Source of the DNA: Marivita sp. XM-24bin2
GTDB lineage: Bacteria > Pseudomonadota > Alphaproteobacteria > Rhodobacterales > Rhodobacteraceae
NCBI GenBank assembly: GCA_003149565.1
Contig: QCWH01000001.1
Span: 237,551-281,354 of the forward strand
Length of the DNA stretch: 43,804 bases
Reading direction: 5' to 3'
This document shows, piece after piece, positions 16,363-24,452 of the stretch. The first letter of the stretch is position 1, and every line of letters starts with the position of its first letter. The notes under the pieces were generated by a model. It worked only from the letters and a program-made list of their open reading frames with translations. It ran no database searches and had not been told where the DNA came from. The position numbers were made by a program, and so were the translations under genes.

Positions 16363-16771
16363 ATGATAGCTAAATTGGCCAAAAACGTCTTTTTGCTGGG
16401 ATTTTACGCAGTCGGGGTCGTCGCGGTGCTGGGGCACTTGGGACTACATCCGCCAGGCAAAAGCCGAGGCTTATGACTACACGCTTTTGGACTATAGAGC
16501 GTCCGTCCTTGATCGGCATGGCACAAAGGCTGAAATCGCTTTTGATCTGTATGGTACCACTGCGGGCGCTGCTATGCGCGGTATTCACATGCTCGACGGG
16601 ACGGGAGTGCTGAGTTCCGTAGGTATCGATCTGGTCGCGCTTGGCCTGATTCCATCCGGGTCTGCCCAGTTACCGGAAGACCTGATCGATGCAGCCGTCC
16701 TACAGGCGGATGAAGCGCCGTCGCGAGCCCCTGACAGGTCGCTTCTTCCAAGGGCGCGCGTGCTGCAATAG
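16363..16771 (+). pseudogene. Frameshifted gene for a small membrane-anchored protein
   Basis: An ATG at 16363 opens a frame starting MIAKLAKNVFLLGFYAVGVV, a good membrane anchor, but it stops after about 37 codons. The next frame is open from just after 16367 to the stop at 16771 and has no ATG. It encodes a coherent continuation, TWDYIRQAKAEAYDYTLLDY, then RASVLDRHGTKAEIAFDLYG and a segment ending near GIDLVALGLIPSG. The two join cleanly if one G is removed from the GGGG run at 16431-16434, giving a single bitopic protein of about 135 residues. This may be a real mutation, a sequencing error, or less likely programmed slippage. I do not recognise the family. Confidence 0.5.
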
Positions 16772-16775
16772 CGGC

Positions 16776-16800
16776 GGGAAACGACTGCGCGTCGTTTTCC
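16776..16800 (+). other. Hairpin in the leader of the dimethylglycine dehydrogenase-like gene
   Basis: GGGAAACGAC (16776-16785) can pair with GTCGTTTTCC (16791-16800) around a TGCGC loop, a ten-base stem with one G-U pair. No T-run follows, so it is not a standard terminator. It lies between the split gene and the start at 16882 and could be a leader structure or a factor-dependent end. Confidence 0.4.
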
Positions 16801-16881
16801 TGCTGCAACGTGTCGGGTCAGTTTGGTGGCTGCTTTTCGCGACGGGTATTCACAGGGTCAAACGCCTTGGAGTGAAGACCC

Positions 16882-19380
16882 ATGAAAACGCATGTCAAAG
16901 CCTTGATTGTCGGTGGTGGCGCTGTCGGCACCTCGATTGCCTATCACCTTGCCCGTGCCGGTTGGGAGGATGTGATGCTGCTCGAACGGGATGAATTGAC
17001 ATCCGGTTCGACCTGGCATGCTGCGGGCCTCTTGCCCTACTTCAACATGTCCTATGCGACGACCCACATCCACGACTATTCGATCAAGTTCTATAAGACG
17101 CTTGAAGAAGAGACCGGTCTGAACGCGGGGTTCTCGGTTGTCGGCAACCTGCGCATGGCGCAGACGAAAGAACGTATGGACGAGTACATGCTCTACGCGT
17201 CGACCGCAGAAACCTGTGGTGTGCCATACGAATGGCTGTCGCCTGCGCAGATCAAGGAGCGGTATCCGCTTGTGCATTGTGACGATCTGGTCGGCGCAAT
17301 CTTTCACCCGACTGATGGCTACATTAATCCAGCCGATGTTACGATGGCGATGGCGAAGGGTGCTCGTCAGCGGGGGGTGATGATCGAACGCAAATGGCAG
17401 GCGGATGCGTTTGAGTGGACCGGCGATCATTGGAATGTGACCTGTACGAAGATGGTCGAAAAGGGCGGCAATCTCGTGCCGTCCGAGGAGCAGATCATCA
17501 TTCATGCCGAGCATGTTGTGACGGCGACCGGCAACCACCCACAGCGCACCGCGAAACTATTGGGGATCAAGATACCGGCCATCCCGGTTGAGCATCAGTT
17601 CATCGTGACAGAACCGGACCCCGCTCTTGTCGAATGGCGCAAATCAAACGGTGAGCATCCGGTTCTGCGCGACGCAGATGCCAAGTGGTACGTGCGTGAA
17701 GAGCGCGGTGGTTGGATCCTCGGTCCGTATGAGCGCAATGCTCCGGCTCGGTTCGAATATGGCGTGCCGGACAGTTTCCGCGCCGATCTCTTCCCGCTCG
17801 ATCTTGATCGGATTGAAGAAGAATACATGAGTATGATTCATCGGATTCCGTCGTCGGAGACCGTTGGCCTTAAGGACGATTTCAACGGACCGATCTGCTA
17901 CACGCCGGATGGCAACCCGTTGGTCGGACCGGCACCGGGCCTGCGGAACATGTGGCTGGCCGAAGGTTTCTCGTTTGGGATCACGGCTGCGGGCGGGACC
18001 GGCTATTACATGGCTCAGATGATGGTCGAAGGTGAGGCCGAGATTGACATGGCCTCGCTTGACCCCAAGCGTTACGGCTCTTGGATGACCACCGAATACG
18101 CCGCGCGCAAGAACGAAGAGGCGTATGAGCATGTCTATATTCTTCATCACCCGGATGAAGAGCGTCCGGCGTGCCGTCCGCTGCGTACGGCTCCGGCCTT
18201 TGACCGGCAGAAGGCGCTGGGCGCGCAGTTTGGCCATGTGAATGGTTGGGAGCGTCCGAACTACTATGGTCCGCTCGATGCGGATGAAAACTTTGACCAC
18301 GACGCACGTTCGTTCCGTCGCGGCGGTTGGTGGCAATATGCCGTAGACGAAGCCAAAGCCGTGCGCGAAGGCGTTGGTCTGATCGACGCGACCGCGTTTA
18401 CCAAGCATGTGGTCAAAGGACCGGGCGCAACTCAGTTCCTAGATTGGTTCACCTGTAACAAGCTGCCCAAGGTCGGACGGATCAACCTGACCTATGCGCT
18501 GACAGCGAAAGGCACGACGCGGACGGAATACACCATCGTCCGCTTGGCAGAGAACGAGTATTATCTCGTGTCTGCCGGGGCATGGACGGCTTATGACGCC
18601 GACTACCTGCGCAAGGCCGCTGAGGATAAGGCAGGTGAATTCGGGTATATCGAGATCCAGGATGTGACGACCCAGTGGGGTGTCTTTGCCATCGCCGGGC
18701 CCAAGTCGCGCGATGTGCTCAAGGAGATCGTCAAGGACGCCGATCCCGAGACCGTTCTGGGCAACAAGCGGTTCCCGTGGCTGACCTGCCGCGATATCGA
18801 GCTGGGAATGTGCCCGGTGCGAGCGATCCGTGTGGCGTATACCGGTGAGTTGGGTTGGGAGCTGCATCATCCGATCGAGATGCAGAATTATCTGTGGGAT
18901 CAGCTGCTGTCAGCGGGTGCCAAGCACGATATGAAGCTGGTTGGTGCTCGGGCGCAAAACTGGTTGCGTCAGGAGAAGTCCTATCGTGCCTTCGGCAACG
19001 AACTGGGCCGTGATGCGACCCCGTTGGAAGCCGATCTGCCGCGCTTTGTGGACCTCGACAAGGACTTCCACGGCAAAAATGCGATGGTCGACACCGGTGT
19101 GCGCTCCAAGTGCTGCACGCTGCTGATCGACGGGCCGGAGGATGCCGATCCATGGGGCCGCGAGGCGCTTTATGATGGTGAAACCCGTGTTGGTCGTCTG
19201 ACCTCGGGTGGTTATTCGGTGGCCTTCGGGAAGTCCATCGGGATGGGGTATGTGAAGCCAGAGCTGGCGGTTCCGGGGACCAAGCTCAAGGTCAAAATGC
19301 TGAACCAGCTTTGGGATGCCGAAGTGGTCGAAGACAGCCCCTATGATCCCAAAAACGAGGTCATCCGCAAAGACGGGTGA
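16882..19380 (+). CDS. Dimethylglycine/sarcosine dehydrogenase-like flavoprotein with GcvT domain
   Basis: This 832-residue two-part enzyme starts with a DAO-type FAD oxidoreductase: ALIVGGGAVGTSIAYHLA at residues 7-24 and SGSTWHAAGL at 41-50. His46 matches the residue that carries covalent FAD in dimethylglycine dehydrogenase. The C-terminal part from about residue 430 is a GcvT/aminomethyltransferase-like tetrahydrofolate domain (VGLIDATAFTKHVVKGPGA, later RVAYTGELGWELH). Such enzymes demethylate N-methylated amines and pass the one-carbon unit to folate; electrons usually go to ETF. The substrate could be dimethylglycine, sarcosine or another N-methyl compound, and the related DMSP demethylase DmdA lacks the FAD half. 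The ATG at 16882 has GGAG about nine bases upstream. A perfect terminator follows the stop. Confidence 0.85.
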   Translation: MKTHVKALIVGGGAVGTSIAYHLARAGWEDVMLLERDELTSGSTWHAAGLLPYFNMSYATTHIHDYSIKFYKTLEEETGLNAGFSVVGNLRMAQTKERMDEYMLYASTAETCGVPYEWLSPAQIKERYPLVHCDDLVGAIFHPTDGYINPADVTMAMAKGARQRGVMIERKWQADAFEWTGDHWNVTCTKMVEKGGNLVPSEEQIIIHAEHVVTATGNHPQRTAKLLGIKIPAIPVEHQFIVTEPDPALVEWRKSNGEHPVLRDADAKWYVREERGGWILGPYERNAPARFEYGVPDSFRADLFPLDLDRIEEEYMSMIHRIPSSETVGLKDDFNGPICYTPDGNPLVGPAPGLRNMWLAEGFSFGITAAGGTGYYMAQMMVEGEAEIDMASLDPKRYGSWMTTEYAARKNEEAYEHVYILHHPDEERPACRPLRTAPAFDRQKALGAQFGHVNGWERPNYYGPLDADENFDHDARSFRRGGWWQYAVDEAKAVREGVGLIDATAFTKHVVKGPGATQFLDWFTCNKLPKVGRINLTYALTAKGTTRTEYTIVRLAENEYYLVSAGAWTAYDADYLRKAAEDKAGEFGYIEIQDVTTQWGVFAIAGPKSRDVLKEIVKDADPETVLGNKRFPWLTCRDIELGMCPVRAIRVAYTGELGWELHHPIEMQNYLWDQLLSAGAKHDMKLVGARAQNWLRQEKSYRAFGNELGRDATPLEADLPRFVDLDKDFHGKNAMVDTGVRSKCCTLLIDGPEDADPWGREALYDGETRVGRLTSGGYSVAFGKSIGMGYVKPELAVPGTKLKVKMLNQLWDAEVVEDSPYDPKNEVIRKDG

Positions 19381-19390
19381 TCTGGGCAGA

Positions 19391-19419
19391 ACCGGACGCG
19401 TCGACGCGTCCGGTTTTTT
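19391..19419 (+). terminator. Strong terminator formed by a perfect palindrome
   Basis: A 24-base perfect palindrome occupies 19391-19414: the left arm ACCGGACGCG and right arm CGCGTCCGGT flank a central TCGA. A run of six T completes it, overlapping the right arm. It lies ten bases after the flavoprotein stop. The opposite strand has no T-run, so it acts on plus-strand transcripts. Confidence 0.92.
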
Positions 19420-19456
19420 CCGTTGACGGAAAATTGCCAGTGTCGGGCGCTGGGCT

Positions 19457-19708
19457 TTAAGCGCGGTCGAAATTGACCGTGGTGACCATTCTGTCACCGG
19501 TCCGGTCCATCCTTGCCAACCATGCGGGCACATCATTGATGAATGGCGCGCTAGTAACGTTTCCGTGGCCATTGGAGTCCGTGGCCTCGCGAAGCATGCC
19601 ATTGGCCGGATTGCGTTTGCCGGTGCAATGACCTTCGCCGTTCGCAGCCATATCGAGCGCACGCGCCTCATCAACTTGAATGCGTATTCCGACAGGTTTG
19701 ATCTTCAT
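19457..19708 (-). CDS. Hypothetical small protein, doubtful
   Basis: An 83-residue frame starts at ATG 19708 (MKIKPVGIRIQVDEARALDM) and ends DRMVTTVNFDRA. An in-frame codon seven residues upstream could also serve as start. Composition is protein-like (Gly, Asn, Asp, Arg, with one Cys in GEGHCTGKRNP), but I recognise no domain, signal peptide or membrane segment, and the ribosome site is poor. It fills the gap between the palindromic terminator and the acyl-CoA dehydrogenase gene. If it is not real, 19420-19898 contains nothing that I can identify. Confidence 0.35.
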   Translation of the reverse strand: MKIKPVGIRIQVDEARALDMAANGEGHCTGKRNPANGMLREATDSNGHGNVTSAPFINDVPAWLARMDRTGDRMVTTVNFDRA

Positions 19709-19898
19709 CTCGCCAAAGTGTCGGAGCATCGGGCAGTGGGTTGGGCTTTCCAGCTCATATCATGCACCTGCGATATGTTTGTGTCGCAAAAGCATTCCAG
19801 TGCGTGCCGGAATTTGATTCAGATTCCCGGGACGTGCTCCGGACAGAAAAAGCCGGGCAATACGCCCAGCCTTACAATCTCGGTTTATCTGACGCCGA

Positions 19899-21587
19899 TC
19901 AGCCCAGCAGCCGCCGCGCGATGACCTGTGCCTGAATCTCTGCGGCCCCTTCAAAGATGTTCAGGATGCGCGCGTCGCACAGGATGCGGCTGATCTTGTA
20001 TTCCAAAGCAAAACCATTGCCGCCGTGGATTTGCAGTGCATTGTCCGCGGCGGCCCATGCCACGCGGGCACCGAGCAGCTTGGCCATGCCCGCTTCGAGG
20101 TCGCAACGGCGGCCTTCGTCTTTTTCTCGGGCCGAGAAGTAGGTCAGCTGACGCGCAATCATGATCTCGACTGCCATCATCGCCAGTTTCGACGCGACAC
20201 GCGGGAAGCTGATCAGCGCTTTCCCGAACTGCTTGCGATCCTGCGCATATTTCATGCCTTCGTCGAGGGCTGATTGCGCGACGCCGATGGCACGGGCGGC
20301 AGTCTGGATGCGGGCTGACTCGAAGGTCTCCATGAGCTGTTTGAAGCCCTTGCCTTCCTCCATGCCGAGCAGGTTCTCGCCCTTCACTTTGAAATCGTCA
20401 AAGTTGAGCGTGTATTCCTTCATGCCGCGATAACCGAGCACTTCGATTTCACCGCCGGAGATGCCTGGATCCTGCCAAGGCTGCTCATCGGTACCGGGTG
20501 TTTTCTCGGCGAGGAACATTGACAGGCCACGGTAATCGGTGGTGTCCGGTACAGTGCGGGCGAGAACGGTCATGACATGGGTGCGGGCGGCGTGGGTGAT
20601 CCACGTTTTGTTGCCGTTGATAACCCAATCACCGTTTTCGTCTTTGACGGCCTTGGTGCGCAGCGACCCGAGGTCGGAACCGGTGTTTGGTTCTGTAAAG
20701 ACGGCTGTGGGCAGGATTTCACCCGAGGCAAGACCCGGAAGCCATTTGGCTTTCTGTTCGTCCGTGCCGCCAGCGATCACCAGTTCAGCAGCGATCTCGG
20801 ACCGTGTGCCAAGCGATCCGACGCCAATGTAGCCGCGCGACAGTTCTTCGGACACGACGCACATGGAGTTCTTTGTCAGACCAAAACCGCCATGTTCCTC
20901 GGGGATCGTCAGGCCGAACACGCCCATTTCGGCCAGTTCGTCGATGATCTCCATCGGGATGAGCTCATCCTTGAGGTGCCATTCGTGCGCGTAGGGTTCC
21001 ACCTTATCAAGTGAGAAGCGGCGGAATTGTTCGCGGATCATGTCGAGTTCATCGTCAAGGCCACAGGCACCTACGGTCAACTCTGCGCTGCGCTCCTGCA
21101 TGAGTTCGACAAGACGCACGCGGGCGCTCTGAGTGTTGCCGCTTTGGGTCAGCTGGATGACTTCGGCGGTCATCAAGGCGCGCATGTCATCCTGCGAAAG
21201 GCCGATATCCTGAAGGCGGACCACTTCGCCTTGGTTCATCTGGATGCCGCCGTAAATCTGCCAGAGGTATTCCCCAAAGGCGATCTGGTGGATCAATTGT
21301 TCAACGTCACCGAATTTGCCGTCGGCTGTCAGGCGTTCGGCCCAACCCTGCATCTGGCGTAGCGATTCTACATAGGTGGCCAACCATGCCAGCCCGTGCG
21401 CGGCTGTTTGATTTTCTTCGATCAACCCTCCGGACACGCGGCCTTCAGACTCGACCATCGCACGAACGCGGGAATTGGCGAGGTCCAGAATAGCGTTTGC
21501 CGGTTCGACCGCGGCGGCGGTCAGTTTCAGAAGGTCCGGCAGGATCGTTTCTGTGGTCAGGGTCAGGTCTTGTCCGTCGTGGGCCAT
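19899..21587 (-). CDS. mcd: Acyl-CoA dehydrogenase, probable (2S)-methylsuccinyl-CoA dehydrogenase
   Basis: This 562-residue flavoprotein is about 180 residues longer than ordinary acyl-CoA dehydrogenases. The extra part is an N-terminal alpha-helical domain (about residues 1-170) before the usual fold. The core has the FAD/substrate motif PTAVFTEPNTGSDLGSLRT, then WITHAARTHVM, and ends with IHGGNGFALEYKISRILCDA and ILNIFEGAAEIQ, which holds the usual catalytic Glu. The extension and length match methylsuccinyl-CoA dehydrogenase, which makes mesaconyl-CoA in the ethylmalonyl-CoA pathway, and ccr and etfAB are in the same window. The start is set at ATG 21587, with AAGGACA upstream, because the frame before it reads as leader. 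A different long acyl-CoA dehydrogenase remains possible. Confidence 0.78.
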   Translation of the reverse strand: MAHDGQDLTLTTETILPDLLKLTAAAVEPANAILDLANSRVRAMVESEGRVSGGLIEENQTAAHGLAWLATYVESLRQMQGWAERLTADGKFGDVEQLIHQIAFGEYLWQIYGGIQMNQGEVVRLQDIGLSQDDMRALMTAEVIQLTQSGNTQSARVRLVELMQERSAELTVGACGLDDELDMIREQFRRFSLDKVEPYAHEWHLKDELIPMEIIDELAEMGVFGLTIPEEHGGFGLTKNSMCVVSEELSRGYIGVGSLGTRSEIAAELVIAGGTDEQKAKWLPGLASGEILPTAVFTEPNTGSDLGSLRTKAVKDENGDWVINGNKTWITHAARTHVMTVLARTVPDTTDYRGLSMFLAEKTPGTDEQPWQDPGISGGEIEVLGYRGMKEYTLNFDDFKVKGENLLGMEEGKGFKQLMETFESARIQTAARAIGVAQSALDEGMKYAQDRKQFGKALISFPRVASKLAMMAVEIMIARQLTYFSAREKDEGRRCDLEAGMAKLLGARVAWAAADNALQIHGGNGFALEYKISRILCDARILNIFEGAAEIQAQVIARRLLG

Positions 21588-21728
21588 GAATCGTGTCCTT
21601 TTCAACTTTGCCGTTGGATAGCGATTTTGCAGGTGCAGCGCAACAAAAATACCAAAGAAGGTCTTATATTGTTTCAATCTTTCGCGCAGGATTGCTGCTA
21701 TGCGGCGGACAAGGTCTTGCAACCGCAG

Positions 21729-21771
21729 AAAAACAAAGGGCGAGTACACCATAATCATGGTGCGCTCGCCC
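21729..21771 (-). terminator. Terminator after pckA
   Basis: On the minus strand GGGCGAG (21771-21765) pairs with CTCGCCC (21744-21738). An inner CACCAT/ATGGTG pair extends the stem, and TTTGTTTTT follows. It lies 34 bases after the pckA stop and protects mcd from read-through. Confidence 0.85.
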
Positions 21772-21804
21772 TCCTGGTTCCAAGCGCCTTTCGACGCAGG
21801 TGGT

Positions 21805-23403
21805 TTAACCGATGGCTGCCGCCTTCACGTCATCGTCAATGTAAGGGACGTATTGAGCGAAATTGTCTGCAAACATCTGAACGAGTTTTTCAGCCTGTGC
21901 GTCATAGGCCTCTTTGTCATTCCAGGTGCGGCGCGGGTCGAGCAGCATATCTGGCACACCTTCGACTTTGACCGGCACTTCAAAGCCGAAATACGGATCC
22001 TTGCGGAACTCGGCCTCGGCCAAGCTTCCGTCAAGGGCGGCCGTAAGAAGGGCGCGTGTTGCCTTGATCGGCATCCGTTCGCCTGCTCCATAGGCGCCAC
22101 CGGTCCAGCCGGTGTTGACCAGCCAGCATGTTGCACCATGCGAAGCGATCTTTTCGCGCAGCAGGTTGCCATACACCTCGGGCCGGCGTGGCATGAACGG
22201 TGCGCCAAAGCAGGTCGAGAATGTGGGCTCCGGTTCAGTCACACCACGTTCTGTGCCTGCCACTTTGGAGGTGAAGCCCGACAGAAAGTGATACATTGCC
22301 TGTGCCGGCGTTAGACGCGAGATGGGAGGCAGGACGCCAAACGCATCGCAGGTCAGCATGATGATGTTCTTCGGGTGTCCGCCAAGCGCCGTCGATGATG
22401 CATTGGAAATGTAGTCGAGCGGGTAGGCGCAGCGCATATTGGCTGTCAGGCTGTCGTCTTTGTAGTCAAGCTCAAAGGTTTCGGGGTCGAACACCATATT
22501 TTCGATCACGGTGCCGAATTTGGTGGTGGTTGCGTAGATCTCCGGTTCGGCCTCAGCCGACAGGTTGATCGTCTTGGCGTAGCAGCCTCCCTCAAAATTG
22601 AAGGTGCCCCGGTCTGACCAGCCGTGTTCGTCGTCCCCGATCAGAACGCGGTTCGGGTCTGCTGAAAGCGTGGTCTTGCCAGTGCCCGAAAGGCCGAAGA
22701 AAATCGCAGTATCGACCGGGTTGCCGACGGCGTGGTTTGCAGAGCAGTGCATCGGCATGATGCCTTTTTCGGGCAGCAGGTAGTTCAGTAGCGAGAAGAT
22801 CGATTTCTTGTTCTCGCCCGCGTATTCGGTTCCGCCGATGAGGATGAGCTTTTTGTCGAAGTTCATCGCGATGACGGTTTCGGACCGGCAATCGTGCTTC
22901 TTGGGATCTGCTTGGAAGGACGGGCAGTTGATTACCGTGAAGTCGGCTGTGAAGCTGTCGAGATCTTCACGCTCCGGGCGACGCATCATGTGGCGGATGA
23001 AAAGGTTGTGCCATGCGAGTTCCTGAATAAAGCGCACATCGATGGAGTGCTTGGGATCCGCCCCGCCAACGAGGTCTTGCACGAAATATTCCCGCCCCTT
23101 CATGTGCTCGAGCATGTCGGCATACAGCGCGTCAAATCCTTCGGGCGACATGGGGGCGTTGTTGTCCCACCAGATCGTGTCAGCAACGCTGTCGGTCTTG
23201 ACCACATGCTTGTCCTTGGGGGACCGACCGGTGAATTTGCCGGTGGTGACAAGGAACGCACCGCCATTGCCCAGCGTACCTTCGCCGCGTTTCAGCGCTG
23301 CTTCGATCAGAGCAGGCTCTGTGAGGTTGTAATAGACATTGCCAAGCCCGTTGATCTGTTGATCTTCCAGCCGGAATTCCGGGTTCACCCGTCCAAATGT
23401 CAT
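21805..23403 (-). CDS. pckA: Phosphoenolpyruvate carboxykinase (ATP)
   Basis: This 532-residue enzyme converts oxaloacetate and ATP to phosphoenolpyruvate, ADP and CO2, the first committed step of gluconeogenesis. The kinase-1a P-loop is [18 protein letters not shown]; the metal site is near [22 protein letters not shown]. The N-terminal [14 protein letters not shown] holds the oxaloacetate-binding Arg, and [15 protein letters not shown] is typical of the ATP-dependent class. The ATG at 23403 has AGGAG eight bases upstream; the open frame before it is leader. It is divergent from chvI, an arrangement known from rhizobia. The shared intergenic region carries operator-like repeats that may control it. 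Confidence 0.97.
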   Translation of the reverse strand: MTFGRVNPEFRLEDQQINGLGNVYYNLTEPALIEAALKRGEGTLGNGGAFLVTTGKFTGRSPKDKHVVKTDSVADTIWWDNNAPMSPEGFDALYADMLEHMKGREYFVQDLVGGADPKHSIDVRFIQELAWHNLFIRHMMRRPEREDLDSFTADFTVINCPSFQADPKKHDCRSETVIAMNFDKKLILIGGTEYAGENKKSIFSLLNYLLPEKGIMPMHCSANHAVGNPVDTAIFFGLSGTGKTTLSADPNRVLIGDDEHGWSDRGTFNFEGGCYAKTINLSAEAEPEIYATTTKFGTVIENMVFDPETFELDYKDDSLTANMRCAYPLDYISNASSTALGGHPKNIIMLTCDAFGVLPPISRLTPAQAMYHFLSGFTSKVAGTERGVTEPEPTFSTCFGAPFMPRRPEVYGNLLREKIASHGATCWLVNTGWTGGAYGAGERMPIKATRALLTAALDGSLAEAEFRKDPYFGFEVPVKVEGVPDMLLDPRRTWNDKEAYDAQAEKLVQMFADNFAQYVPYIDDDVKAAAIG

Positions 23404-23542
23404 TTGCCAAGCTCCTGTAGCCGCGCTCATTGCGGCGGTATTGCAGAGGGACGTCTGCTGCGCGCCCCACCCGCGGCAGTGCGCCGGGGGTAACCGCCTC
23501 TTAGCATGTCGTTTCCAAAGCTGAACAGGACGCAATCGCGCA

Positions 23543-23574
23543 GTTAGCGCAACCAAAACGAGTTTAGCGCAACC
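23543..23574 (+). promoter_or_regulatory. Pair of operator-like direct repeats upstream of pckA
   Basis: TTAGCGCAACC occurs twice, at 23544-23554 and 23564-23574, exactly 20 bases apart (about two helical turns). With flanks, the first reads GTTAGCGCAACC, matching the palindrome GTTAGCGCTAAC at 10 of 12 positions; the second matches at 9. Such palindromes are typical LacI-family operators. LacI-type regulators of pckA are known (PckR in Sinorhizobium, CceR in Rhodobacter), but I could not check their exact consensus. Confidence 0.5.
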
Positions 23575-23673
23575 ATACGCGCTGCAGATCGGTACGTGTG
23601 ATGCAAATTAGCCATCTGTAAGGATTTTTCCGACTCAATATGACCACCACCGCACGGTGATTCGCAAAATGCA

Positions 23674-23703
23674 GTTGGCGCAAACGGAAAAAAGACCCAT
23701 AAT
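23674..23703 (+). promoter_or_regulatory. Predicted chvI promoter with overlapping operator-like site
   Basis: TTGGCG at 23675-23680 and CATAAT at 23698-23703 are 17 bases apart, a good -35/-10 pair about 45 bases before the chvI ATG. The -35 box is inside GTTGGCGCAAAC (23674-23685), which matches GTTAGCGCTAAC at 10 of 12 positions and resembles the two repeats nearer pckA. A repressor bound there would cover the -35. Confidence 0.5.
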
Positions 23704-23747
23704 ACCCGAAAAAAGCATAATTAAGAGCAGTACAAGGAACAAACTCC

Positions 23748-24452
23748 ATGTCGAAAATCGCCCTTGTGGACGATGACAGGAATATCCTGACATCGGTCGC
23801 GATCACACTTGAGGCCGAGGGCTTCGAGGTTGAGACCTATAATGACGGACAGGCCGCGTTGGACGCGTTTAACAAAAAGATGCCGGATATGGCCGTCTTT
23901 GATATCAAGATGCCCCGGATGGATGGTATGGACCTGCTGCAGCGGGTGCGTCAGAAATCCAAAATGCCGGTGATCTTCCTCACGTCCAAAGACGACGAGA
24001 TTGATGAGGTTCTGGGCCTTAGAATGGGCGCGGACGACTATGTTAAGAAACCGTTTTCACAACGTCTCCTGGTCGAGCGTATCCGCGCACTTCTGCGTCG
24101 TCAGGATGCCATTTCCGGCGATGCCGCAGGGGGCGAAGTCGAAGAGGCCAAGCTCATGGTGCGGGGCAATCTGACGATGGATCCGCTGCGCCATTCGGTT
24201 TCGTGGAAAGGTAAGGATGTATCGCTGACGGTGACGGAATTCCTGTTGCTTCAGGCACTTGCTCAGCGACCCGGCTTTGTAAAATCGCGCGACCAACTGA
24301 TGGACGTGGCCTATGACGATCAGGTCTATGTCGACGATCGTACGATCGACAGCCACATCAAGCGTTTGCGCAAGAAGATGCGTTCGGTCGACAATGATTT
24401 CTCGGCGATCGAAACGCTGTACGGTATCGGGTATCGTTACAACGAAGAATGA
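23748..24452 (+). CDS. chvI: Response regulator ChvI (OmpR/PhoB type)
   Basis: This 234-residue regulator has an N-terminal receiver domain with the acidic pocket at Asp8-Asp10, phosphoacceptor Asp52 ([11 protein letters not shown]) and the Lys in DDYVKKPF. The C-terminal winged helix (about residues 135-232) includes [17 protein letters not shown] and [17 protein letters not shown]. In alphaproteobacteria ChvI controls envelope, acid-stress and central metabolic genes. The ATG has AAGGAA upstream. It overlaps chvG by four bases (ATGA) and heads the operon chvI-chvG-hprK-rapZ-EIIA-HPr. Confidence 0.95.
   Translation: MSKIALVDDDRNILTSVAITLEAEGFEVETYNDGQAALDAFNKKMPDMAVFDIKMPRMDGMDLLQRVRQKSKMPVIFLTSKDDEIDEVLGLRMGADDYVKKPFSQRLLVERIRALLRRQDAISGDAAGGEVEEAKLMVRGNLTMDPLRHSVSWKGKDVSLTVTEFLLLQALAQRPGFVKSRDQLMDVAYDDQVYVDDRTIDSHIKRLRKKMRSVDNDFSAIETLYGIGYRYNEE

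Larger units (their letters stand above)
23404..23747. other. Divergent regulatory region between pckA and chvI
   Basis: This 344-base gene-free interval holds the promoters of both divergent genes. I can point to a -35/-10 pair for chvI and three GTTRGCGC-type sites, listed separately. Between 23590 and 23670 I see no further clear element. I could not identify a convincing pckA promoter by eye. Confidence 0.7.

Noticed and set aside
16219-16437. 72-codon minus-strand ORF upstream of mreB
   Set aside because: Low-complexity, no ribosome site, and it overlaps the better-supported membrane-anchor start on the plus strand.
21631-21644. AGCGCAAC half-site upstream of mcd
   Set aside because: Only one half of the GTTAGCGCTAAC-type motif is present, with no partner half, so it is indistinguishable from chance.
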